Assembly (NCBI RefSeq): GCF_019308285.1
Contig: NZ_WWEM01000039.1
Span: 248,001-312,000 of the forward strand
Reading direction: 5' to 3'
From: Flavobacterium quisquiliarum
GTDB lineage: Bacteria; Bacteroidota; Bacteroidia; Flavobacteriales; Flavobacteriaceae
Length of the DNA: 64,000 nucleotides
A program made the position numbers and the translations under genes. How positions within the stretch are numbered: position 1 is the first letter of the stretch; each line of letters begins with the position of its first letter. This document shows, piece after piece, positions 27,564-35,500 of the stretch. The notes under the pieces were generated by a model that was not told the DNA's origin, did no database searches, and was given only the letters and a program-made list of their open reading frames with translations.

Positions 27564-28070
27564 CTACAAAAGTTTTTTGTAAATCTTGTAATTTTCATCA
27601 TCGAAGCAGACAAATATTACCTTTTCTATTTTTTCTGATTTATCGAAATCTTTTATCGTGTTTACTGCAATTTCTGCTGCTTTATCTTTTGGAAAATGAT
27701 AAATTCCAGTACTAATATTCGGAAAAGCAATAGATTTTATTCCATTTTGAATAGCCAGATTCAAACTATTTTTGTAACAGTCTGCTAACAATTTAGATTT
27801 CTCCTCTTTATCGCCATTCCAAACTGGGCCAACTGTATGAATAACATATTTAGATGGTAAATTTCCTGCCGTTGTGATAACCGCTTCACCTGTTTTACAA
27901 CCGCCCTGTTTATTTCGAATTTGAACACATTCTTCTAAAATTGCTTTTCCTCCTTTTCTATGAATTGCACCATCAACTCCGCCGCCGCCCAGTAAAGAAG
28001 TATTTGCAGCATTTACAATGGCATCAACATTAAGTTCAGTTATATCTGCTTTTAGAAGTTCTAAAATCAT
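27564..28070 (-). CDS. Macrodomain protein (O-acetyl-ADP-ribose deacetylase-like)
   Basis: A single 168-residue macrodomain of the MacroD/YmdB type. [20 protein letters not shown] (about 16-35) holds the Asn and Asp that bind the distal ribose, and [14 protein letters not shown] (about 118) forms the phosphate loop. Such enzymes remove O-acetyl or ADP-ribosyl esters and bind free ADP-ribose. Its ATG overlaps the previous gene by 4 bases, showing translational coupling. Confidence 0.93.
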   Translation of the reverse strand: MILELLKADITELNVDAIVNAANTSLLGGGGVDGAIHRKGGKAILEECVQIRNKQGGCKTGEAVITTAGNLPSKYVIHTVGPVWNGDKEEKSKLLADCYKNSLNLAIQNGIKSIAFPNISTGIYHFPKDKAAEIAVNTIKDFDKSEKIEKVIFVCFDDENYKIYKKLL

Positions 28071-28486
28071 TTTTTAAATTCATTTAATTTGTCCATTAGT
28101 CCAACATTTGAACTTACTTCTGAACGATCTGTGAAATGTACTTTTACTACTTCAATTTCACCAATAATATTAGAATTGAAATCATTTAAATCTTCAGACG
28201 GAATCCAAAGTTCATTGTGATTTTTATCGCCAACATTTTGGATTTCATACTTTTCTAGAAAAGAAGTTTTAACTTCAAAAGCAGTAATAATTCCAATAAA
28301 TCCTGAAAATTCATCAACGGTATTCCATTCAAAAGCAATTTGTTCTGCATATTGCTGATTCATTACCGGATAAAAAATAGGCTGCCATTCTAATCTCGGA
28401 GGAAAGGACTTGTAACCTAAATCTGCTATCAGTTCCATTTCTTTTAATCCAACAGGTCGATATAATCTTGTTGTATCCATAATCAT
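28067..28486 (-). CDS. Small protein of the family often named ADP-ribosylation/crystallin J1
   Basis: A 139-residue cytosolic protein. [34 protein letters not shown], and [20 protein letters not shown] are the conserved blocks of a small family that databases label ADP-ribosylation/crystallin J1, though it lacks the DraG fold motifs. Function is unproven. Its start directly abuts the NADAR stop and its end overlaps the macrodomain gene, so it is embedded in the ADP-ribose operon. An internal ATG two codons in (MDTT) is an alternative start. Confidence 0.75.
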   Translation of the reverse strand: MIMDTTRLYRPVGLKEMELIADLGYKSFPPRLEWQPIFYPVMNQQYAEQIAFEWNTVDEFSGFIGIITAFEVKTSFLEKYEIQNVGDKNHNELWIPSEDLNDFNSNIIGEIEVVKVHFTDRSEVSSNVGLMDKLNEFKK

Positions 28487-29014
28487 TTATCTCAATTCAT
28501 CTCTAACTTCCATCAAAGCAAAACCCAACAAATTCAAACCTTTCCATTTTTCAGGATTTAGCGCCTGAGTATGATCGCTTGCCATTCCAATTCCCCAAAT
28601 TGGATCAACTGGACTTGCTTCTACAATAACTCTCTCGTTAGTGTTTAAAAGAAAGGTTTTCAAATCAGGATTTTGATTGAATTTGTGATAGTTTCCCTCT
28701 TTTACAATTTCAAATCGGTTTTCTAACCAAATTTTATCGTCGTAATTTCTCACTTTACGACCTAACTTTTTGGCTTCGGCTGGAGAATTGCATTTTATGA
28801 TTTTATCTAAAATTTCTTGGTCTTTGAATAATTCGGCTTTCTTTGCCATCATCCAGTGTTCCGCTGTCTTGTAGGTCACACCATTTTCTTGAAATGAACT
28901 TAACCACCATTGACTAAAGCAAGTTTTAGTAATCGTTCCGTCTTTACTTGGTTGATGTCCCCAGAAAAATAAAAACTTACTTTCCGGAGCTATAGTGTCT
29001 ATATTGTATTTCAT
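28487..29014 (-). CDS. NADAR family ADP-ribose glycosidase
   Basis: A 175-residue NADAR (YbiA-like) domain: FLFFWGHQPSKDGTITK, FSQWWLSSFQENGVTYKTAEHWMMAKKA (about 30-57) with the conserved Glu-His-Trp, and DPIWGIGMASDHTQALNPEKWKGLNLLG at the end. Recent work on the family reports removal of ADP-ribose from guanine bases in nucleic acids, and the related plant and bacterial domains act in riboflavin repair. It lies 9 bases after the PurA-like gene. In this operon, removal of ADP-ribose from DNA or RNA is the likeliest role. Confidence 0.9.
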   Translation of the reverse strand: MKYNIDTIAPESKFLFFWGHQPSKDGTITKTCFSQWWLSSFQENGVTYKTAEHWMMAKKAELFKDQEILDKIIKCNSPAEAKKLGRKVRNYDDKIWLENRFEIVKEGNYHKFNQNPDLKTFLLNTNERVIVEASPVDPIWGIGMASDHTQALNPEKWKGLNLLGFALMEVRDELR

Positions 29015-29023
29015 TTTTTCTAT

Positions 29024-30112
29024 TTATTGAAACAAAGAAGTAATTTCTTTAAAATCTTTTGAATCGGGCGAAAATGATCCGTAAATAGAATTAAAATCCG
29101 TTGTCAGTTTTTCAAATTCATACTCTTTTTCAAGCTGATCCATGCAGGTTACTACCAAATTTCTTTTTACCATTGGACTATAAGCCGCATCTAATTTTAA
29201 AGCATAATTCAACAAATCGTAATCCAGATCCCCAAATCTGAGCTGTTTTTGATATTCGTTGAAAACACAGGTTTCTTCTTCGTTATTTTTTAATTGTATT
29301 TCTCTTTCATTCGGCATCCAGCCATGTCCGTGCCTTGTGGTGTAACTTCTGGTTATATAATAAATTTCTACTGCTTCGACCTTCAGTTTATTGCAGATTT
29401 CAACTGCATTTTTTGAAGTTGTACTGGCATAGGTCACATTTGGAAAAACGCCGTGATCCATGTCAAGCAGTATTCCCTGGCTTCCTTCAAAAATTAAATT
29501 ATCGTATTTTGATAGGAAAGTATAATCGGCAATATTCCAATTTATGTTATCAACTGCCTCTAGATAAGCCTGAATTTCTTCGTCGATTCCACTTTCATTT
29601 AAAAATCCATAGTAGTATGCGATTTGGTTTAACTTTTCTAAAAGCATTTCTCGGGGCGCAATCAAGTCTATGGCAAACAATTTATATGGCCCTTCGTTTC
29701 TTTTCATGGTTGAACCAATGCCTTTTCCACAGGTTCCGTGATCAATATTTCTCACATTTCCTCGATTGTGCCAAACATCAAAAGGAGTAGTGACTTTTGC
29801 TAAGGGATGAATGTATAAATCCAGATTAGCGTTTTTTTCTTTCAATTCTTCTCTTTCATTAAATAAAAAAAGCGGATGAATTGTACAGTGTTCACTGTAA
29901 TAAGAGGGAAGTCCTCGTAACGCACCACTGGCAAAACTAGAATGAACGTGTTTTTGATTGCCAATCATAACCGTATGCGCCGCCTGCTGTCCTCCCGAAA
30001 ACCGAATAACTATAGATTCAGGATTTTGTTTTGCCAGAAAATCTGTTGTTATTCCTTTTCCTTCATCACCAAATCCTAAACCTATAACTATTTGTGCTGT
30101 TTTCATTTTCAC
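29024..30112 (-). CDS. Short adenylosuccinate synthetase paralogue (PurA-like)
   Basis: A 362-residue protein, about 70 residues shorter than usual PurA. The P-loop region VIGLGFGDEGKGITTDFLA keeps the catalytic Asp, and GGQQAAHTVMIG keeps the catalytic His, although canonical GGNNAGH has changed to GGQQAAH. DHGTCGKGIGSTMKR and LIFEGSQGILLDMDHG match later PurA motifs. PurA joins aspartate to IMP using GTP; the altered pocket and shortened C-terminus suggest another nucleotide substrate. It is not PurZ-like at the catalytic Asp. ATG 30112 or 30106 could start it. A repeat element lies upstream. Confidence 0.8.
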   Translation of the reverse strand: MKMKTAQIVIGLGFGDEGKGITTDFLAKQNPESIVIRFSGGQQAAHTVMIGNQKHVHSSFASGALRGLPSYYSEHCTIHPLFLFNEREELKEKNANLDLYIHPLAKVTTPFDVWHNRGNVRNIDHGTCGKGIGSTMKRNEGPYKLFAIDLIAPREMLLEKLNQIAYYYGFLNESGIDEEIQAYLEAVDNINWNIADYTFLSKYDNLIFEGSQGILLDMDHGVFPNVTYASTTSKNAVEICNKLKVEAVEIYYITRSYTTRHGHGWMPNEREIQLKNNEEETCVFNEYQKQLRFGDLDYDLLNYALKLDAAYSPMVKRNLVVTCMDQLEKEYEFEKLTTDFNSIYGSFSPDSKDFKEITSLFQ

Positions 30113-30132
30113 TTAATTGTTGCGTAATTATT

Positions 30133-30278
30133 TTTAAACACATAGAATCATAGACTTTCGAAACTAAAAAAAGGCATTTCACTTGCATTAATTCACATAG
30201 TTGCTATGTGTTAGAAACTAGTTTCTTTCTTTAATCTTTCAAATTCAAAATAAAAATCTATGTCTCTATGTGTTTAAA
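30133..30278. repeat. CATAG-type palindromic element, copy 1
   Basis: A 146-bp element with ends TTTAAACACATAG and CTATGTGTTTAAA and a core containing AAAGGCATTTCACTTG and GTGTTAGAAACTAGTTTC. It sits inside the island operon, between the vWA stop and the PurA-like start. Copies 2 and 3 are at 59520-59660 and 61443-61593 (copy 3 has its core inverted). Confidence 0.75.
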
Positions 30279-30282
30279 AAAT

Positions 30283-31158
30283 TTAAAGCATTTCTATACT
30301 ATCTAAACCTGTGTCGTTTGTATCAGAAACTGGTATAGTCCCTAAACCTGAACCTGAATTTTTATGTTTATCGCAGATGATTTTCTTGATTACATTTGGA
30401 ATTTCCCTGTGATCTTCTATTGATAAACAGTTTTGTCCTAACAATTCTTTCCATTCCACATCGGCATTAATCGCTTGTCCTGAATGCAAGACACTGATAT
30501 GATATACATCGTATCTTTTTTGCGCTTCTGCCAATAATTCAAGATGTGTATAAGTCTGCTGTCCCTGACCCATAATTTCTTTAATTGCTGATGCAGGAAG
30601 TGTTTTTAAACCTGGCTCATCACCTACTGTAAACAACAATCCTTTTTGCCCTCTTTTTTCGAAAGCATCTGTTTTGGTATGAAAGGCTGCGAAATACCAC
30701 GCTAAAAGATAACTTTCGCCGGCATTTCCTCCTCCTCCACCTTCAATATAAGTTCTTGTCAACCACATATCCAGCTCTTCGTCACCAGATTCAAATTGCC
30801 CTACTTGCAAAGGATATCTGTCACATTCGTGATCTCCGATTCCTAAGAATAAAAGTGCCGGATCCGGAACTCCGCCTTGAATAATTCCTCCCATTAATTT
30901 TGGAAGTCCTTCTTTTATCAGTTCATGCGGAATATGCCCCATACTTCCTGTAACGTCCAGTCCTAAAATAATTGGAACTGTATTGGGATGAACTTCTGAA
31001 TCTCTCGCTTCTCTAAAAACCACTCCATTCGGATTCATAGATTCATGCGCCATTCTTAGTGCATTCTGTGTAAATATCTCGCTAGCTGATTTGCTGGCAT
31101 ATCCTACTTTTTTTGCTCTGTCTTCACGAGCCCCGAAATCATATCTTGTACCTCCCAT
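30283..31158 (-). CDS. von Willebrand factor A domain protein
   Basis: A 291-residue cytosolic protein with a vWA fold: IILGLDVTGSMGHIPHEL (about 67-84) holds a variant MIDAS (DxTGS), and GLLFTVGDEPGLK (about 181) the acidic loop. A glycine run (GGGGGNAGE) precedes helix 4. vWA proteins build metal-dependent complexes and often partner kinases, phosphatases or ATPases. The N-terminus has REDRAKKVG, nearly the same as REDRAKTIG in the upstream partner gene, which ends 2 bases before this start. Confidence 0.8.
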   Translation of the reverse strand: MGGTRYDFGAREDRAKKVGYASKSASEIFTQNALRMAHESMNPNGVVFREARDSEVHPNTVPIILGLDVTGSMGHIPHELIKEGLPKLMGGIIQGGVPDPALLFLGIGDHECDRYPLQVGQFESGDEELDMWLTRTYIEGGGGGNAGESYLLAWYFAAFHTKTDAFEKRGQKGLLFTVGDEPGLKTLPASAIKEIMGQGQQTYTHLELLAEAQKRYDVYHISVLHSGQAINADVEWKELLGQNCLSIEDHREIPNVIKKIICDKHKNSGSGLGTIPVSDTNDTGLDSIEML

Positions 31159-31160
31159 GA

Positions 31161-31493
31161 CTAAAATGTTTTACCAAATAAATACTCAAATCTCTTTTTT
31201 GTTACTTCAAACTGGATATTCAAATTTCTGATGGTCAGCGCAAGCTCCATATCTTTTTGTACAAAAGCTTCTGGCTGAAAATCGGCAAAGGTTAAACTGT
31301 TTTTATCCAGCGGACTAATATCGATCAATCCTTCTTGTTCTCTTTCGAGTCTTTTTATTTTTAATTCGATATCTTCGACTCTTCGTCTGTATATTAATTC
31401 TGAATCCTCACCAATTGTTTTGGCTCTGTCTTCTCTAATCTGATCATTGTTTCTTCTTAAAGATTCAATAAATCTTGGTTTTAAATCGCTCAT
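31161..31493 (-). CDS. Small coiled-coil protein partnered with the vWA protein
   Basis: A 110-residue protein with a strongly charged helical N-terminal half (RRNNDQIREDRAKTIGEDSE, then RRRVEDIELKIKRLEREQE), probably a coiled coil, and a C-terminal helical segment. No family recognised. The gap to the vWA start is 2 bases, and the two share a nine-residue motif, so they are likely to act together. Confidence 0.65.
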   Translation of the reverse strand: MSDLKPRFIESLRRNNDQIREDRAKTIGEDSELIYRRRVEDIELKIKRLEREQEGLIDISPLDKNSLTFADFQPEAFVQKDMELALTIRNLNIQFEVTKKRFEYLFGKTF

Positions 31494-31641
31494 TGTTTTG
31501 TGGTTTTTGTTTCAGGTTTTTCTTGTTTCAAGTTGTGCACTGAACTTAAAATTTGGGTTTTAAACCGGAAACAGTTAATAGTATTTTTTTGTTTCAGGTT
31601 TCAGGTTTAAAATTTCACGTTCCTAAAAGCAAGATGAAACT
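31494..31641. repeat. GTTTCAGGTTT word-repeat spacer inside the island operon
   Basis: The 148-bp gap between the PRPP-synthetase homologue and the coiled-coil gene repeats words such as GTTTCAGGTTT and TTGTTTCA (31510-31540, 31590-31610). I see no promoter matching TAnnTTTG on the minus strand and no strong terminator. Confidence 0.4.
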
Positions 31642-32475
31642 TTAAACTAATTGATCCAATCCGATCACTTGAACACTTTCGCCTTCAAAGTCTTTAAAAG
31701 AGTTCGTTGTAAAAATGCCGTCAAAGCAATTTAAAACTTCGAAACCTTTATTGAAAATTCCGTGGCTTACGGCTAAGTACAGTTTTCCTGCATTTTTCTT
31801 TTTCAATTCTTCGGCAAGACCAACAAAGGTTCCGCCTCCGTCACATATATCATCTACAATTAAGCAATCCATTCCCTGTAAATCCTCTTCGTACACTTTA
31901 AATCCAGATAATTTTCCTGTTTTTACATCTCGGCTTTTACTGCATTCTACAACCTCAACACCGCCTAAAAATTCAGAAACTTTGTAGATTTTCTTTAAAG
32001 CGCCTCCATCCGGAGAAATCAATTTTACGTTCTGACCAATTTTATTTAGCACTTCTTTGATAAAAGTATAGTTCGGGATTACAGTACTATTATTCAATAA
32101 AGCCGGAGTTACTTCAGAGTGTGCATCAAAAACAAACACTTTATTCAATTTCATGGCATTGATAATGTCTGCGTACACCTTTACAGATAAAGGTTCTCCA
32201 GGAATCATAACACGATCTTGTCTCGCAGCAGGGAAGTACGGAATAAAAAGATCGATGATCTTAACGTCCATTCTGCGTAACGCATCAACTGTGATACACA
32301 ACAAACCTAAATCGTTGAATGAATTCAATCGGTGTGTAATCGTTACTTTCTGATTCACATCAAAATCCGGATTGATTTTAATGTGCGGTTCTCCGCCAGA
32401 AAATGTAAAACTTTGAAATTTGATTTCTTCCTGATTTTGAATCGGAGCGAATTTTGGGTCGAGATTTAGTATCAT
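31642..32475 (-). CDS. Ribose-phosphate pyrophosphokinase homologue (PRPP synthetase-like; possible ADP-ribose pyrophosphate synthetase)
   Basis: A 277-residue protein, shorter than housekeeping Prs (about 310). LFIPYFPAARQDRV (about 78) matches the canonical IPYxxYARQDR block, VFDAHSEVTPAL (about 115) the metal-binding DxH, and LIVDDICDGGGTFVGLAEEL (about 210) the PRPP loop. In true Prs the loop is DDxxDT(A/G)GT; here the Thr that holds ribose 5-phosphate is Gly (DGGGT). Phage Adps enzymes are annotated the same way but pyrophosphorylate ADP-ribose. Paired with the NAMPT homologue in this operon, an Adps role is a serious option. An NrtR-type operator and promoter sit immediately upstream. 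Confidence 0.85.
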   Translation of the reverse strand: MILNLDPKFAPIQNQEEIKFQSFTFSGGEPHIKINPDFDVNQKVTITHRLNSFNDLGLLCITVDALRRMDVKIIDLFIPYFPAARQDRVMIPGEPLSVKVYADIINAMKLNKVFVFDAHSEVTPALLNNSTVIPNYTFIKEVLNKIGQNVKLISPDGGALKKIYKVSEFLGGVEVVECSKSRDVKTGKLSGFKVYEEDLQGMDCLIVDDICDGGGTFVGLAEELKKKNAGKLYLAVSHGIFNKGFEVLNCFDGIFTTNSFKDFEGESVQVIGLDQLV

Positions 32476-32486
32476 AGTTTTTTTAG

Positions 32487-32507
32487 TTTGCGTTAATTAT
32501 ACGCAAA
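32487..32507. promoter_or_regulatory. Putative NrtR operator 1
   Basis: A 21-bp dyad with arms TTTGCGT and ACGCAAA around TAATTAT. It overlaps the -7 element and predicted start site of the minus-strand promoter, an arrangement for repression. The regulator gene lies 6.7 kb upstream in the same direction. Confidence 0.65.
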
Positions 32508-32533
32508 TGTAGAATTAAATTTTGAATAAACAA
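32504..32533 (-). promoter_or_regulatory. Promoter of the NAD/ADP-ribose operon
   Basis: Read on the minus strand: TTG (32533-32531), a 19-base spacer, then TACATTTG (32511-32504), a full match to the Bacteroidota consensus. Transcription should begin near 32498, 23 bases before the start codon at 32475. Confidence 0.7.
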
Positions 32534-32538
32534 TTTAT

Positions 32539-32559
32539 TTTGTGTAAAAATTACGCAAA
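32539..32559. promoter_or_regulatory. Putative NrtR operator 2
   Basis: A second 21-bp dyad with arms TTTGTGTAA and TTACGCAAA, centred 52 bp (about five helical turns) from operator 1 and just upstream of the -33 element. The shared consensus is TTTGYGTW...TACGCAAA. Confidence 0.6.
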
Positions 32560-32567
32560 GTTATAAT

Positions 32568-35500
32568 TTAAGATTCTTTAAAATATTCTTTTGCCAGTTT
32601 TTGGGCTATTAATTTTCGTTTTTCTTTTATCGCATTATCCTCACTATCAAAAGTTTTAACCATTTTTTGTCCTTTGGTTCCTATTCTTCCGTACTGCACA
32701 ATAATATTTTTATCCTGTTGGCTTATTTCCCAAAATTTATTACTTCCGTTTGAAGTATTAAGGTATCTTTCAAAAACAACATTTCCGTTTAAATCCTGAT
32801 TTTGGTTTTCTACTTCAATGGTTTCAATGTCTGTATTTAAACTTTCTATTTCTTCTTCTTCAAAGAAATATTCGTTTTTAAGTGCCGCACCGATCATTTT
32901 TAAAACTCTTGGTTTGTTTTCTATCCAGTCTTTGATGTAAATCTGACAGACATTCCAGCCGTTGTTTTTTAGAATTTCTGGTCTCAAAAGATATTGCTCC
33001 AAAATATCGTCATTGGCATAATGAACATGGTCATCAATCATAATTCCTAAAACAAATTCTTCGTCTTCGTCTGTTTTTTTGATTCCCAAATGGCATTTAA
33101 ATTTACTCTGACCTACATTTTTAACTGTAGAATAGCCCATTTTAGAAATCTCATCCTGAATTTGATCGGCAATGATGCTCGAAGTTGCAGTGTTATTTTT
33201 ATTGTTAATAGAATTCAGAACATTATTAGCGGCTTCTACTTGTCCTAAACTAACCAATTCGGCATATTGAAGATATTTTCTAAAATAATTAGCCCCTTCA
33301 TTGTATTCGTTTTTAATGTCAAAATATTTGATCGAACTTACAACGCACATGCTTTTCTTTGCTCTGGAAAAAATAACATTCAAACGTTTTTCCCCGCCGC
33401 GTTTGTTGATCGGACCAAAATTCATCAGCATTTTGCCATTAGGATTATAACCAAAACAGGTACTCATAATAATAATGTCACGTTCATCACCTTGTACATT
33501 TTCCAGATTTTTGACAAAAAGCCCCACAAATTGATTGTTTTCAATTCGTTTATATTCTTCTTCCAATAAGTTTTCAAAAACTTTATCATCTATACAAAGT
33601 GCTTCAATAGCAGTTTCAATTTCGTTTTGCTGTTCCATTGAAAAAGCGACAATTCCTATACTCTGTTCTTTATTCTGCATTAAAATTTCGCGAACTATAT
33701 TGGCAATATACTGTGCTTCTAATGTATTTGAACGATTATTATAAACACCATTTTTAATATAATGATACGATATCGGTTTAGAAAAAAGCTGTTCTAAATT
33801 AGCTTTCGCATCTTGTACCTTTTCAACAATAATAGGTTCAGAAAATTTACTATGATCTTTTAAATCTGGAATTGTAAGCAGCTTACTATCATAAAAAGAA
33901 GCATTTGAGAAACCAATTAGCGCCTCATGTTTACTGCGATAATGCCATCCTAGCATAATAGACGGAAATTTTCGCGCGCCTTGTGTCAGGAAACTATCGG
34001 CATCCAAAGAAAAATAATCATCATCTTCTTCTGTAGCATCTTTCCATAAATCATCTTGATTTCCTGATGAACTGCCAAAGAAATTACTTGGAGGCATCTG
34101 CATTTCATCACCTACAATAATGGTTTGTTTGGCTCTATAAATCGGCACAAGTCCTTCTTCAAGTGTAATCTGGCTCGCTTCATCAAAAATTACGACATCA
34201 AAATAGTTTTCGTTTACAGGTAAAGTATCCGAAACGCTCAATGGACTCATTAACCAAACGGGTTTTATTTCTCGGATAATTTGTCCTGAATCTGAAGAAG
34301 CTAAATCACGTATTGATTTAAATCTGATGCTCTTGCTGAATTCATTTTCCAGAATTTTTCTTCCTTCGGTTATTGATTTTTTTGCTTCTTTTTGATCTGC
34401 CGTCATTCCGGAAACAGACATCTCTGAAGTTAAAATCAGTTCTTTAAGATTACTGATTTGTTTCGCAACAATATATTTCCCATTCAATTCTAATAAATCG
34501 GCATACCTTTTTTTTATCCTTTGAATGGAAGTATGCAGCATATCCATGTTGAATTTTTTATGCGTATAATTTATAGCATAATACTTTTCTAATGATCTTT
34601 CCGCCAAAGTAATTTTGAGATGTTCAAGCGGGATTTTCTTTGTCTTTAACAACTGAATTACAGACGGATTTAAATCTTGAATTTCATCAAAAAAAGAAGC
34701 ATATAAATCAAAATAAATCTTTTTGGAATTGATCGCAGTTATCTCATTTTCTATCTCTGATAAACTTAAATTTTCATAATTTTCGATGCTGTTAACTAAA
34801 GAAGAACTTACTTTTAAAAATAAATTCTTGAGCTCTACAACTTCTTTTCTTTCTGATTTCTCTAATTTTTCGCCAAACTTTAAAATCGTTTCATCCAGTT
34901 CTTTCTTAATCGTTTCGGTATGGTATTTCAATTCAAATAAATCACCCAGATTATATTTGCCTTCGAAATCAGTTTTTAAAGTATTGAACTTTTCTTCCTG
35001 TTCAAACTGAGCACAATAATTCTCTAGAACAACAACCAAACTCGGTTTTACAGCATGTTTATTGATATCGTAAACAGCAAGAATCTCATTTTTTGCTTTT
35101 TTATAATCTGAATTTATAAAATTAAAAAAACTGTTTTCGTTCTTTCTGATTATTTCTAAAGCGTTTTTAGCATCGGTTTCAGATATATTCGTTTTCCAAT
35201 ACGGATATTGTTTGGCAGACTTTTCGATGTCATTTCTTAATTTTAATAACGTCTGAACATCGTTTTCCAGCGATCTGAAAATACTGCTGTTCGGCTCTAA
35301 TAATTCGGCCATATTAGCGTCAAAATAGACAAAAGTTGCCATTGCTCTGCGCAAGAATTTCTGAAGCTCAAAAAAGGTATCTATTTCTGGTGGAATGGAA
35401 ATAAAATCTAATCGTTCTGAAATATTTTCTAATATCTCCTGACTGTTTTCGAGATCATTTTTTAAGTCAGATATGTTCTTGTAATTATGGAATACATTTG

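Noticed and set aside
29335-29790. A 151-codon plus-strand ORF antisense to the PurA-like gene
   Set aside because: Its composition is that of a reverse-frame translation, and the minus strand encodes well-conserved PurA motifs.
29024-30112. PurZ of the 2-aminoadenine (Z-genome) pathway
   Set aside because: The catalytic Asp of PurA is retained (GFGDEGKG) and no phage DpoZ or MazZ-like genes are near.
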